A DNA stretch of 52,611 nt, from assembly GCA_902778925.1 (NCBI GenBank), contig CACYZN010000032.1, positions 1 to 52,611 on the forward strand, written 5' to 3'. The position numbers were made by a program, and so were the translations under genes. The DNA comes from an uncultured Bacteroidota bacterium (GTDB lineage: Bacteria > Bacteroidota > Bacteroidia > Bacteroidales > P3). Of the stretch, positions 7,796 through 14,580 are shown piece after piece. Under the pieces are notes generated by a model. It saw nothing but the letters and a program-made list of their open reading frames with translations. It did no database searches and was not told the DNA's origin. The first letter of the stretch is position 1. Each line of letters opens with the position of its first letter.

Positions 7796-8350
7796 TTATT
7801 CGTTGCGGGCGAAGTTGAGGGTGAGGGTGACGGGAGTCTCGTCCTCGGTGTTGGTCAGGTTCAGGTTGAAGGTGATGACGTCGGTAGCGTCGTCGTAGGT
7901 GAACTCCAGGGGGGCGATGGTCTCTTCGCCGTCCATATCCTCGGCAGCAACAGTCAGGTGGCCGGTGTGGGAGGCACCGTCGTACTCGTACTCATAGGAG
8001 ACGGCGGTGATCTGCTCCATCATACCCTCTTCACCACCGAGGGCCACGACGTTCTCGGGGAAGCTGAAGTGGGCGTACTGGCCGTCGAAAGTAAGGCCGA
8101 ACACATAGTTCTCGTCGCCCATGCCACCCAGGTAGCAGGTATCGGCACCAGGCATCACGTTGGCGATGAGCTCGGCCAAGGTGGTGGTGTAGCTCCAGCT
8201 GGTGTTGTCGAGGTCGGCGGTGGTCTTCACGCGGGGGTTGACAATCTGGTTGGAGGGGTTCTGAACGGGGTCGATGGACTCGGGTTCGCAGGCGGTCATG
8301 CCAAAGGCCAGGAAAGCGGCGGCGGCGATTGCAATGATGTTTTTCTTCAT
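7796..8350 (-). CDS. Hypothetical lipoprotein with its own ECF-type promoter
   Basis: This is a 184-aa predicted lipoprotein (MKKNIIAIAAAAFLAFGMTAC, Cys 21). The mature part is acidic and beta-rich (NTSWSYTTTLAEL, YVFGLTFDGQYAHFSFPENV, HLTVAAEDMDGEETIAPLEF, ITFNLNLTN), with a layout like the lipocalin-type 'amount of signal' domains of other Bacteroidota lipoproteins. I cannot name a family. It is separated from the upstream cassette B lipoprotein gene by 99 bp holding a copy of the TGTA/CGTT promoter motif, and is closed by a strong terminator. It is therefore probably a single-gene transcription unit of the same sigma regulon. Confidence 0.75.
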   Translation of the reverse strand: MKKNIIAIAAAAFLAFGMTACEPESIDPVQNPSNQIVNPRVKTTADLDNTSWSYTTTLAELIANVMPGADTCYLGGMGDENYVFGLTFDGQYAHFSFPENVVALGGEEGMMEQITAVSYEYEYDGASHTGHLTVAAEDMDGEETIAPLEFTYDDATDVITFNLNLTNTEDETPVTLTLNFARNE

Positions 8351-8400
8351 GGTTTGTGTTGTGTTTTGTTGATTATTGTTTTGTTTGATTTTGTTTTCGA

Positions 8401-8434
8401 CTATAAGAACGCAGCGAGCGGGCGAAAAACTACA
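8401..8434 (-). promoter_or_regulatory. Predicted ECF promoter of the 8350 lipoprotein gene
   Basis: On the minus strand TGTAGTTTTT begins at 8434 and CGTTCTTATAG begins at 8411. The 23-nt offset is the same as upstream of the two sigma genes. The predicted leader to the ATG at 8350 is about 45-55 nt and A-rich. This is the only copy of the motif in the cassette region that does not precede a sigma gene, which marks the lipoprotein as a regulon member. Confidence 0.7.
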
Positions 8435-8449
8435 AGGGGGTGTTATTTT

Positions 8450-9277
8450 TTATTCGGCAGCGTTGGTGAACTGCAGCTGGTAGTAGAGGTCACCCTCGTC
8501 GGTACCGAGCTCTTCGCGCGATATAATCATGGTGTTGGGAGTGGCCCAGTTGACGTTCCAGCAGCCGCCGTTGGGCATCAGGTCGCTGCAGAGCACGCCG
8601 TCGTCCGAGAGGGTCCACGAGGCGCTGTCGGTGGCGGTGGTGCCGCCAACGCCGTACATGGTCATGGTCACGTTGCCGTCGGCGTCGAAGGTGTAGTACA
8701 TGGCGCCACCGTTTTCGTCGGGAACATAGAGGTCGCTGCCCAGCAGCTGGCCGTCGGTGCCCACATGCGACACCACCATGCAGTTGAAGTGCCAGGTGTC
8801 GACGATGATGCCCAAGGTGTTGTTGGCCGGAGCGGTGGCGTAGGCCTCGCCGTGCCAGGTGCCGGAGCCTTCGTCGTAGCTGACGCGCACCGTGCGTCCC
8901 TCTTTCTCCATTTCTTTCATCCAGGCCTTCATCTCCTCGCGGCTGGTGGTGTTGATGGTGCGGTTCTCCTTGGAGAGGCCTTTGGTGTTGCCGTGCAGGT
9001 AGGTTGTCTGGTCCATGTTGTAGAATACAACCTCGCTGCCGGCGGCGGCCTGGTCGCAGAAGCGTTCGAGCATGGCGTCCCACTCGGCCTCGGTCTTAAG
9101 GGCCTGGCGGTTTTCGCTGTTGCTCACGGCGTAGATTATGGTGCGCTCCTTGGCGACAGGGGTGACGATGGTGTTGCCGCCGGCGGGGTTGTCGGTTTTC
9201 TCGCATGCCACGAGGGTCAGCGTCATGGCCGACAGCAAGGTGGTGAGTTTAATAATGGAATTCATATAGTGTTTCAT
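8450..9277 (-). CDS. Cassette B lipoprotein
   Basis: This is a 275-aa predicted lipoprotein starting MKHYMNSIIKLTTLLSAM, with a Cys after TLTLVA. It shares the N-terminal module of 1011-2114 and 5425-6528: TEAEWDAMLERFCDQAA, EVVFYNMD, TTSREEMKAWMKEMEKEG and GTWHGEAYATAP. The C-terminal half is beta-rich and shorter than in the paralogues. ATG 9277 gives an ATGA overlap with the upstream small lipoprotein gene and mirrors the MKHT start of the paralogues; ATG 9265 is the alternative. Last gene of the cassette B operon. Function unknown. Confidence 0.78.
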   Translation of the reverse strand: MKHYMNSIIKLTTLLSAMTLTLVACEKTDNPAGGNTIVTPVAKERTIIYAVSNSENRQALKTEAEWDAMLERFCDQAAAGSEVVFYNMDQTTYLHGNTKGLSKENRTINTTSREEMKAWMKEMEKEGRTVRVSYDEGSGTWHGEAYATAPANNTLGIIVDTWHFNCMVVSHVGTDGQLLGSDLYVPDENGGAMYYTFDADGNVTMTMYGVGGTTATDSASWTLSDDGVLCSDLMPNGGCWNVNWATPNTMIISREELGTDEGDLYYQLQFTNAAE

Positions 9278-9705
9278 TTGTCGTTCTTCATTTTGTTCAG
9301 TTGATAATCGAGCAGTGCGTCGTATTGCTCCTCGTTTTCGAGGCGGTAGAGGCCTATGGCCCGGTCGGCGTGCGACGCGACGACACGCAGCACCGGCTCG
9401 CCGGTCCAGGCCACGCGGGTGGCGGGGGCGTCGGGGTCGGCCAGATAGCTTACGGTACCTTCGTCGCCCTGTATGTCGAGTTCGGCCTTGAGCCGTCCCC
9501 ATTCCTCGTCGCTCTCGGCCTGCAGCAGCACCACGTCGACGCGCACCGTGTCGTTGAGGCTGAAGTCGCACACCTTGGCCGCCGCCAGAGCGGTACGCGA
9601 CGCGTAGCGGGCGTAGAGCGCGTCGACGGCCGCGTGCTCGGCCTCGCGGGTGCATCCCACAGCCAGCAGAACAGGCAGCAGCATTGTCAGTAACAGTCGT
9701 CTCAT
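9274..9705 (-). CDS. Cassette B small lipoprotein
   Basis: This is a 143-aa predicted lipoprotein (MRRLLLTMLLPVLLAVGC). It is homologous throughout to the cassette A protein at 6534-6950 (for example LNDTVRVDVVLL, then EWGRLKAELDI, then DRAIGLYRLENEEQYDALLD). It lies between the anti-sigma-like gene (36-bp gap) and the larger lipoprotein (4-bp overlap). No named family is recognised. The conserved order in both cassettes is the main clue that it works with the sigma/anti-sigma pair. Confidence 0.75.
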   Translation of the reverse strand: MRRLLLTMLLPVLLAVGCTREAEHAAVDALYARYASRTALAAAKVCDFSLNDTVRVDVVLLQAESDEEWGRLKAELDIQGDEGTVSYLADPDAPATRVAWTGEPVLRVVASHADRAIGLYRLENEEQYDALLDYQLNKMKNDK

Positions 9706-9741
9706 ATTCCTAATGTATATGTGTATGTATCTACTATTTCG

Positions 9742-10041
9742 TCAAGCCTTCATCAGCAGTCCGTCGGCCAGGTCGAGCCACTGCTGGTCGGCCGAACCGG
9801 CACGGTTGCTGTACACCTTGGCGACGGTGTCCTGCCGGCTGTGCTGCAGCATCAGCGGCGAGGCCACGGCCAGCACCAAGGCCAACCCGGCCACCACGCC
9901 TGCCGTGCGGCGGCGGCGTGTGCGCCAGGCCGGATACTCGGCCGAGAGGCCGGCGGCATAGCGCCCGGCTTCGGCTCGCTCCCATAGTTCGTCAAATTGT
10001 TTCTCGTCGATCATATCGTTTGTTTTTTCCTTATTGTTCAT
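9742..10041 (-). CDS. Cassette B single-span anti-sigma-like protein
   Basis: This is a 99-aa protein with a cytosolic N-terminus (EKQFDELWERAEAGRYAAGL), a basic stop AWRTRRRR, one membrane span (TAGVVAGLALVLAVASPLML) and a periplasmic tail ending YSNRAGSADQQWLDLADGLL. It aligns with the cassette A protein. Its ATG overlaps the sigma stop as ATGA, so translation is coupled. The role as membrane anti-sigma factor is inferred from topology and position; it has no FecR or zinc-binding (ZAS) signature. Confidence 0.7.
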   Translation of the reverse strand: MNNKEKTNDMIDEKQFDELWERAEAGRYAAGLSAEYPAWRTRRRRTAGVVAGLALVLAVASPLMLQHSRQDTVAKVYSNRAGSADQQWLDLADGLLMKA

Positions 10042-10520
10042 TTACGTGTTCTCACCCCCATCAGCTGCCTCAGCCGCTCCTTGGTCCGCACGAGCCTCAC
10101 ACTCACGTTCTTCTCTGTCAGTCCCAGCTCGTCGCCGATCTCCTCGTAGCTGTAGCCTTCCAGCTGCATGGCCACTATGGTGCGGTCGGGCTCGTCGAGC
10201 TTCTCAATAGCCTCGTGCAGTTCGTGCAGCAGCGAGCGGTCCTCGTCGGCCTTGTCGTAGCCCTCGTGCAGGGCCTCGGTCTCTTCGGTGCGGCGCAGGG
10301 CGTCGATAACCGCGTTGCGGGCCATCTTCCACACCAGGGCCGCTTGCTGCACCCCGGTGCCGAGCCCCAGCAGCCGGTCGCGGTTGCGCCACAGGGCGAT
10401 GGTGGCCTCCTGTATCAGGTCGTCAACGCCCAACCCCCTGTGCCTGAATCGGCTACAGAGGGAGAAGAGCAGACCGCGGTAGCGGTGCAGGAGCTCGTCG
10501 AACGGGTCATTGGGCTTCAC
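10038..10520 (-). CDS. ECF sigma factor, cassette B
   Basis: This is a 160-aa ECF sigma factor. Region 2 has ELLHRYRGLLFSLCSRF, VDDLIQEATIALW and ALVWKMARNAVID. Region 4 has LDEPDRTIVAMQLEGYSYEE and the helix-turn-helix IGDELGLTEKNVSVRLVRTK. The GTG at 10520 matches the cassette A start. An ATG two codons upstream, at 10526, lies inside the predicted -10 element CGTTATTATGG and would probably not be transcribed. It heads the four-gene operon sigma, anti-sigma, small lipoprotein, lipoprotein. The close similarity to sigma A and the shared promoter motif suggest a recent duplication and possible cross-talk. Confidence 0.88.
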   Translation of the reverse strand: MKPNDPFDELLHRYRGLLFSLCSRFRHRGLGVDDLIQEATIALWRNRDRLLGLGTGVQQAALVWKMARNAVIDALRRTEETEALHEGYDKADEDRSLLHELHEAIEKLDEPDRTIVAMQLEGYSYEEIGDELGLTEKNVSVRLVRTKERLRQLMGVRTRK

Positions 10521-10522
10521 AA

Positions 10523-10556
10523 CCATAATAACGCAACAACACACAAAAAAACTACA
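10523..10556 (-). promoter_or_regulatory. Predicted ECF promoter of cassette B
   Basis: On the minus strand TGTAGTTTTT begins at 10556 and CGTTATTATGG begins at 10533, the same 23-nt offset as in cassette A. The -10 block almost abuts the GTG start codon at 10520, so the message would be leaderless or nearly so. Confidence 0.7.
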
Positions 10557-10672
10557 CCGCAGTGTAAAAAAGTTTGCGCTCGATACTAAATAAAAGCCTG
10601 CCGGTTGCCGACCCACAACCATAAACATCCTGCCGCCATCCACCAGCCACCCTCACCCCTTCCCCTCCCCTT

Positions 10673-10785
10673 CCCCTCCGCTCGTTCTTATATCGTTCTT
10701 ATGTATATCTTATGTTGTATTTATGTTTAAAACATAAGAAATACATAAGAAATACATAAGAAGTACATAAGAACGGCCGGAGGGG
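10673..10785. repeat. 11-bp-unit palindromic element 1
   Basis: The flank CCCCTCCG is followed by four CTTAT-containing units, a centre at ATGTTTAAAACAT, and the opposed arm of AAATACATAAG-type 11-bp units. It closes with the flank CCGGAGGGG. The two ~46-bp arms are imperfectly complementary. The element lies between the divergent sigma B and NIF3 genes, outside both core promoters. Related copies are at 15495, 24165, 32770, 38939 and 51413. Confidence 0.85.
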
Positions 10786-10852
10786 ATCCGGAGAGGACCA
10801 CCGGAGGAGCACATTATCAGGCAGATAGAGAGACGACATTTTTTTGACCTTT

Positions 10853-10885
10853 TTTGCACCGTTTTCAATAAAAGTTGTACCTTTG
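10853..10885 (+). promoter_or_regulatory. Housekeeping Bacteroidota promoter of the NIF3 gene
   Basis: TTTG at 10853-10856 and TACCTTTG at 10878-10885 fit the -33/-7 pattern TTTG-N19-21-TAnnTTTG (here N21). The ATG at 10890 is only 4 bp beyond the -7 box, so the transcript would be leaderless. Confidence 0.6.
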
Positions 10886-10889
10886 CAGC

Positions 10890-11681
10890 ATGAAAAACAG
10901 CGAAGTAATAGACTATCTTGACCAGACATTCCACCCTGAATATCAGGAAGATTACGACAACAGCGGCTTCCTCGTCGGCAGTCGCGACGACGAGTATAAA
11001 GGCGCCCTGGTGGCCCTCGACCTCACCGAGGCGGTGGTCGACGAGGCCCTCCGCCTCGGCCTCAACCTCATCGTCACCCACCACCCCGTCATCTTCGGCG
11101 GAGTGAAGCGCCTCACCGCCGACAGCCCGCTGGGGGCGCTGCTGCTGAAGCTGATACAGCACGGCATGAGCGTCTACGCCGCCCACACCAACCTCGACAA
11201 CATGGCCTGGGGCGTCAGCGGCGAGCTTGCGGCACGCCTCGGCCTGCGCGAATGCCGCGTGCTGTGCGAGTCGGTCCACGGACCCGGCGTCGGCGCCGGC
11301 ATAGTGGGCATGCTGCCCCAGCCCATGGCACCCGACGCCTTCCTGCAGCAGGTCAAGACACTGATAGGCATACCCACCCTGCGCACCTCCAACATGCAGG
11401 ACTACCGTCGCCCCACCCTGCAGCGGGTGGCCCTCTGCGGCGGCAGCGGCGCCGAATTCATAGCCGACGCCTTGGCCGCCAGCGCCGACATATACCTCAG
11501 CGCCGACCTGAAATACCACGACTTCCAGCGCACCGACGGACGCATGCTGCTGGCCGACATCGGACACTACGAAAGCGAACAATTCGCAAAAGATATAATT
11601 TTCCGCCGCATATCCGAAAAATTTAGTAACTTTGCATGCCGAATTTCTTCCACACAGAAGAGTTTAGTACATTACATCTAG
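10890..11681 (+). CDS. NIF3-like dinuclear metal centre protein
   Basis: This 263-aa protein belongs to the NIF3/YbgI family, toroidal hexamers with a two-metal site in each subunit. The cellular role is not firmly established; it is often labelled GTP cyclohydrolase 1 type 2-like. Visible family motifs are DNSGFLVG near residue 25, LNLIVTHHPVIFGGVKRL with the metal-binding HH pair, VYAAHTNLDN, and the C-terminal ADIGHYESEQF supplying further metal ligands. Its length lacks the ~100-residue insertion of some homologues. ATG 10890 is chosen because it follows the promoter and starts the family's usual MK..E...L segment. The next gene follows 27 bp later, but has its own -7 box inside the end of this one. 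Confidence 0.88.
   Translation: MKNSEVIDYLDQTFHPEYQEDYDNSGFLVGSRDDEYKGALVALDLTEAVVDEALRLGLNLIVTHHPVIFGGVKRLTADSPLGALLLKLIQHGMSVYAAHTNLDNMAWGVSGELAARLGLRECRVLCESVHGPGVGAGIVGMLPQPMAPDAFLQQVKTLIGIPTLRTSNMQDYRRPTLQRVALCGGSGAEFIADALAASADIYLSADLKYHDFQRTDGRMLLADIGHYESEQFAKDIIFRRISEKFSNFACRISSTQKSLVHYI
11628..11635 (+). promoter_or_regulatory. -7 box (TAACTTTG) for the zinc-ribbon gene
   Basis: A perfect TAnnTTTG element lies inside the last codons of the NIF3 gene, about 73 bp before the start at 11709. No convincing TTTG -33 box is seen at the expected distance. Confidence 0.4.
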
Positions 11682-11708
11682 CTGAAAAATAAAATAATAC
11701 ATAATACA

Positions 11709-12542
11709 ATGGTAAAGAAAGTCAGCACCAAAAAAGCAGAGGCCGCCGTCGAGGAAGCCCCGGTCATACTGCGCCCAGACGTCGACCAAGCCGTCGAAAA
11801 ACGCCTCGTAGCACTCTACACCCTCCAGAGCATCGACAGCGAAATCGACAAAATCAAAATCATACGCGGCGAACTGCCCCAGGCCGTCCAAGACCTCGAA
11901 GACGAAATAGCAGGCCTCGGCACCCGCATCGAGAACTTCACCGCTGAAATCAAAGAGACCGAAGCCGCCAACAAAGCTCGCAACACCGAGATTACCGAGC
12001 ACGAAGAGCAAATCAAGAAATACCAGAAACAACAAGACAACGTCCGCAACAACCGCGAGTTTGAGTCTCTCAACAAGGAAATCGAGTTCCAGAACCTCGA
12101 AATCCAGCTCTGCGAACGCAAGAACAAAGAAGGCCAGGCCCACGTCAAAGAACTGAAACAACACATCGAAGCCGCCAAGACCCTCCTCGAAAACCGCCAG
12201 AAAGACCTCGACGCCAAACGCGAGGAACTGACCAGCATCATCGCCGAGACCGAGAAAGACGAACGCCGCCTGCTCGAGAAATCCAAAGAACAAGAGCAAT
12301 ACTTCGTAGGCTCCGACGAGCGCTATCTCTCGGGCTACAAGCGCATCCGCGGCGCCGCACGCAACGGCCTCGCCGTCGTCACCATCGACCGTGACTCCTG
12401 CGGCGGCTGCTTCAGCAACATACCTCCCCAGCGCCAGATGGAAATCAAGATGCACAAGAAAGTCATCGTCTGCGAAAACTGCGGCCGCATACTTGTCGAC
12501 GACGACATCGCAGCCAAAGCCAAAGCCCAACTCGAGAAATAA
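11709..12542 (+). CDS. Coiled-coil C4 zinc-ribbon protein
   Basis: This is a 277-aa cytosolic protein with a long coiled coil (about residues 30-205, rich in Glu, Lys and Gln). A C-terminal C4 zinc ribbon follows, CGGCFSNIPPQ and CENCGRIL. It matches the DUF164/zf-RING_7 family that includes chlamydial CdsZ. Family members are thought to act as scaffolds or nucleic-acid-associated proteins, but no reaction is known. It sits between NIF3 and hutH; NIF3 next to this family is a pairing often seen in bacteria. hutH starts 8 bp downstream. Confidence 0.85.
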   Translation: MVKKVSTKKAEAAVEEAPVILRPDVDQAVEKRLVALYTLQSIDSEIDKIKIIRGELPQAVQDLEDEIAGLGTRIENFTAEIKETEAANKARNTEITEHEEQIKKYQKQQDNVRNNREFESLNKEIEFQNLEIQLCERKNKEGQAHVKELKQHIEAAKTLLENRQKDLDAKREELTSIIAETEKDERRLLEKSKEQEQYFVGSDERYLSGYKRIRGAARNGLAVVTIDRDSCGGCFSNIPPQRQMEIKMHKKVIVCENCGRILVDDDIAAKAKAQLEK

Positions 12543-12550
12543 GACACACC

Positions 12551-14047
12551 ATGACATACCACTTCAACCCCGAAGAAAAGCTCACTCTTGCCAAGATACA
12601 AGAGATAATCGACAATAAGATGACCCTCGCCCTGAGCGACGAGGCCAAACGCCGCATCGAGAAATGCCGCGCCTACCTCAACCACAAGATGGAAAGCCAG
12701 AAGGAACCCATCTACGGCGTGACCACGGGCTTCGGCTCGCTGTGCAACATCTCGATCAGCAAGGAACAGCTCTCGCAGCTGCAGAAAAACCTGGTGATGA
12801 GCCACGCCTGCGGCGTGGGCGACGAAGTGCCCGCCGAGGTGGTCCGCCTCATGCTCCTGCTCAAAGCGCAGAACTTCTGCTTCGGCTACAGTGGCGCACA
12901 GCTGCAGACCGTGCAGCGCCTCATCGACTGCTACAACGACGACGTGCTGCCGGTAGTCTACCAGCAGGGCTCGCTCGGCGCCAGCGGCGACCTCTGTCCC
13001 CTGGCCAACCTGATGCTGCCCGCCATACTGGGCATGGGCGACGTGTACTGGCACGGCCGCCGCTGCGACGCCCAGGAGGTCTACCAGGCCAAAGGCTGGC
13101 AGCCCATCGAGCTGCAGAGCAAAGAGGGTCTGGCCCTGCTGAACGGCACGCAGTTCATGAGCAGCTACGCCGTGTGGAGCCTGCTGAAAGCCCAGCGCCT
13201 GAGCAAACAGGCCGACATGGTGCTCTCGCTCAGCCTCGACGCCTTCGACGGCCGCATCGAGCCGTTCTACGAGGCGTTGCACATGGTGCGCCCGCACCAG
13301 GGCCAGCTGGAGACAGCCGCCGCCGTGCGCTGCTGGCTCGACGGCAGCGAGCTCATCAAGCGCCACAAGGAACACGTGCAGGACCCATACAGTTTCCGCT
13401 GCGCCCCGCAGGTGCACGGTGCCGCCAAAGACACCATACGCTATGTGGCCAGCGTCGTTGAGACCGAAATCAACTCCACCACCGACAACCCGATAGTGCT
13501 TCCCGACGAGGACATGGTGATCAGCGGCGGCCACTTCCACGGCGAGCCCCTGGCCATGGTGCTCGACTTCCTGGCCATCGCCGTTGCCGAACTGGGCGCC
13601 ATCAGCGAGCGCCGCACCTACCAGCTGATCGACGCCAAGCGCGGCCTGCCCAGCTTCCTGGTGGCCAAACCCGGCCTGAACAGCGGCTTCATGATACCGC
13701 AGTACGCCGCCGCCGCCATCGCGAGCCAAAGCAAGCAGCTGTGCACCCCCTGCTCGGTCGACAGCATACCCAGCAGCCAGAACCAGGAGGACCTGGTGAG
13801 CATGGGTGGCAACGCTGCCACCAAGACCTACCGCGTGTGCGAGAACACCGAGCGCATACTGGCCATCGAGCTCTTCAACGCAGCCCAGGCCCTCGATTTC
13901 CGCCACCAGGAAGGCCTCAAGAGTAGCCCCGCCATCGAGAAGATGGTGGCCGACTACCGCCAGAAGGTCAACTTCGTGGACATCGACCAGATCATGTACA
14001 AGCACATCCACGCAAGCGTCAGCTTCCTGCAGACGATGTCGATGTAA
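12551..14047 (+). CDS. hutH: Histidine ammonia-lyase
   Basis: This is a 498-aa aromatic amino-acid ammonia-lyase, which converts L-histidine to urocanate and ammonia. The Ala-Ser-Gly triad that forms the MIO electrophile is present (GSLGASGDLCPLANL, residues 144-146). The substrate-selectivity pair is Ser84-His85 (LVMSHACG), typical of histidine rather than tyrosine (HL) or phenylalanine (FL) lyases. YGVTTGFG near residue 55 supplies the catalytic Tyr. No hutU, hutI or other histidine-degradation gene is nearby. Co-oriented with, and 8 bp after, the zinc-ribbon gene, and followed by a terminator. Confidence 0.93.
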   Translation: MTYHFNPEEKLTLAKIQEIIDNKMTLALSDEAKRRIEKCRAYLNHKMESQKEPIYGVTTGFGSLCNISISKEQLSQLQKNLVMSHACGVGDEVPAEVVRLMLLLKAQNFCFGYSGAQLQTVQRLIDCYNDDVLPVVYQQGSLGASGDLCPLANLMLPAILGMGDVYWHGRRCDAQEVYQAKGWQPIELQSKEGLALLNGTQFMSSYAVWSLLKAQRLSKQADMVLSLSLDAFDGRIEPFYEALHMVRPHQGQLETAAAVRCWLDGSELIKRHKEHVQDPYSFRCAPQVHGAAKDTIRYVASVVETEINSTTDNPIVLPDEDMVISGGHFHGEPLAMVLDFLAIAVAELGAISERRTYQLIDAKRGLPSFLVAKPGLNSGFMIPQYAAAAIASQSKQLCTPCSVDSIPSSQNQEDLVSMGGNAATKTYRVCENTERILAIELFNAAQALDFRHQEGLKSSPAIEKMVADYRQKVNFVDIDQIMYKHIHASVSFLQTMSM

Positions 14048-14065
14048 AGATAGCTGGAAAGAAGA

Positions 14066-14097
14066 AAGGCTGCCATCCGATGTGGCAGCCTTTTTTT
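14066..14097 (+). terminator. Terminator after hutH
   Basis: AGGCTGCCA and TGGCAGCCT pair perfectly around a 7-nt loop, followed by seven T residues. It may also serve, less efficiently, the convergent SPOR gene ending at 14104. Confidence 0.9.
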
Positions 14098-14103
14098 GTT
14101 GCT

Positions 14104-14580
14104 CTATTCGTCGCCGCTCTGCTCGTCGTCGGGAGCGTACTCCACCTGCTCGGGCGGCTCGGGGTTGATGTTGTCCTTGACGATATAGCCCTTGTAGAAG
14201 TCCTTGATGGTCTGGAGGAAGGCGTAGGCCTCGAGGCGGGTGCGGAAGTCGCCGACCTTGACCTTGAAGTTGGGCTCGTCGAAGACGATGTAGGCCTGCA
14301 CGTCGGGATAGTCGGTCACGAAGCTGTCGCGCAGGTCGAAGGCTTTGGTTTTGCTGTTGGTGCCCGAGAAGGAGGCTATCTGCACGCGGTAGCCGGGGAT
14401 GGTCTTGACGCGCGAGTTGAGTTCTACATGGCGCTCGACCATGCGGTCGACGGCCACGTCGCCCACCACGCGCACCTGGGCCTGCGAGGCCACCGTGGCG
14501 GCGAGGGCAAGCGCCAGGAATGCCGCACCGGCGAGGCAGCGGCGTGCGGCGCAGGGGGTTGCGGGTTTAGTAGTTTGCAT
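14104..14580 (-). CDS. Secreted SPOR-domain protein
   Basis: This is a 158-aa protein with an N-terminal signal peptide (AGAAFLALALAATVASQAQ) and a SPOR-like repeat at about residues 63-135 (GYRVQIASFSGTNSKTKAF, then AYIVFDEPNFKVKVGDFRTR, then AYAFLQTIKDFYKGYIV). SPOR domains bind denuded peptidoglycan glycan strands. The acidic tail (EYAPDDEQSGDE) is unremarkable. Its start overlaps the end of the universal stress protein gene by 14 bp, so the two are probably one operon. Confidence 0.85.
   Translation of the reverse strand: MQTTKPATPCAARRCLAGAAFLALALAATVASQAQVRVVGDVAVDRMVERHVELNSRVKTIPGYRVQIASFSGTNSKTKAFDLRDSFVTDYPDVQAYIVFDEPNFKVKVGDFRTRLEAYAFLQTIKDFYKGYIVKDNINPEPPEQVEYAPDDEQSGDE

Noticed and set aside
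10673-10785. CRISPR array suspected from the short tandem repeats of the palindromic elements
   Set aside because: Units are 11 bp without spacers and are arranged as opposed arms; no cas genes are present.
10673-10785. Palindromic elements as ordinary terminators
   Set aside because: They lie mostly between divergent genes, have no U-run after the stem, and real terminators are found separately (for example 24087-24126 next to element 3).
12335-14011. 558-aa open frame antisense to hutH
   Set aside because: Same cause; hutH on the plus strand is unmistakable and the antisense product resembles nothing.
12551-14047. hutH gene read as tyrosine or phenylalanine ammonia-lyase
   Set aside because: The selectivity pair is Ser-His, as in histidine ammonia-lyases.
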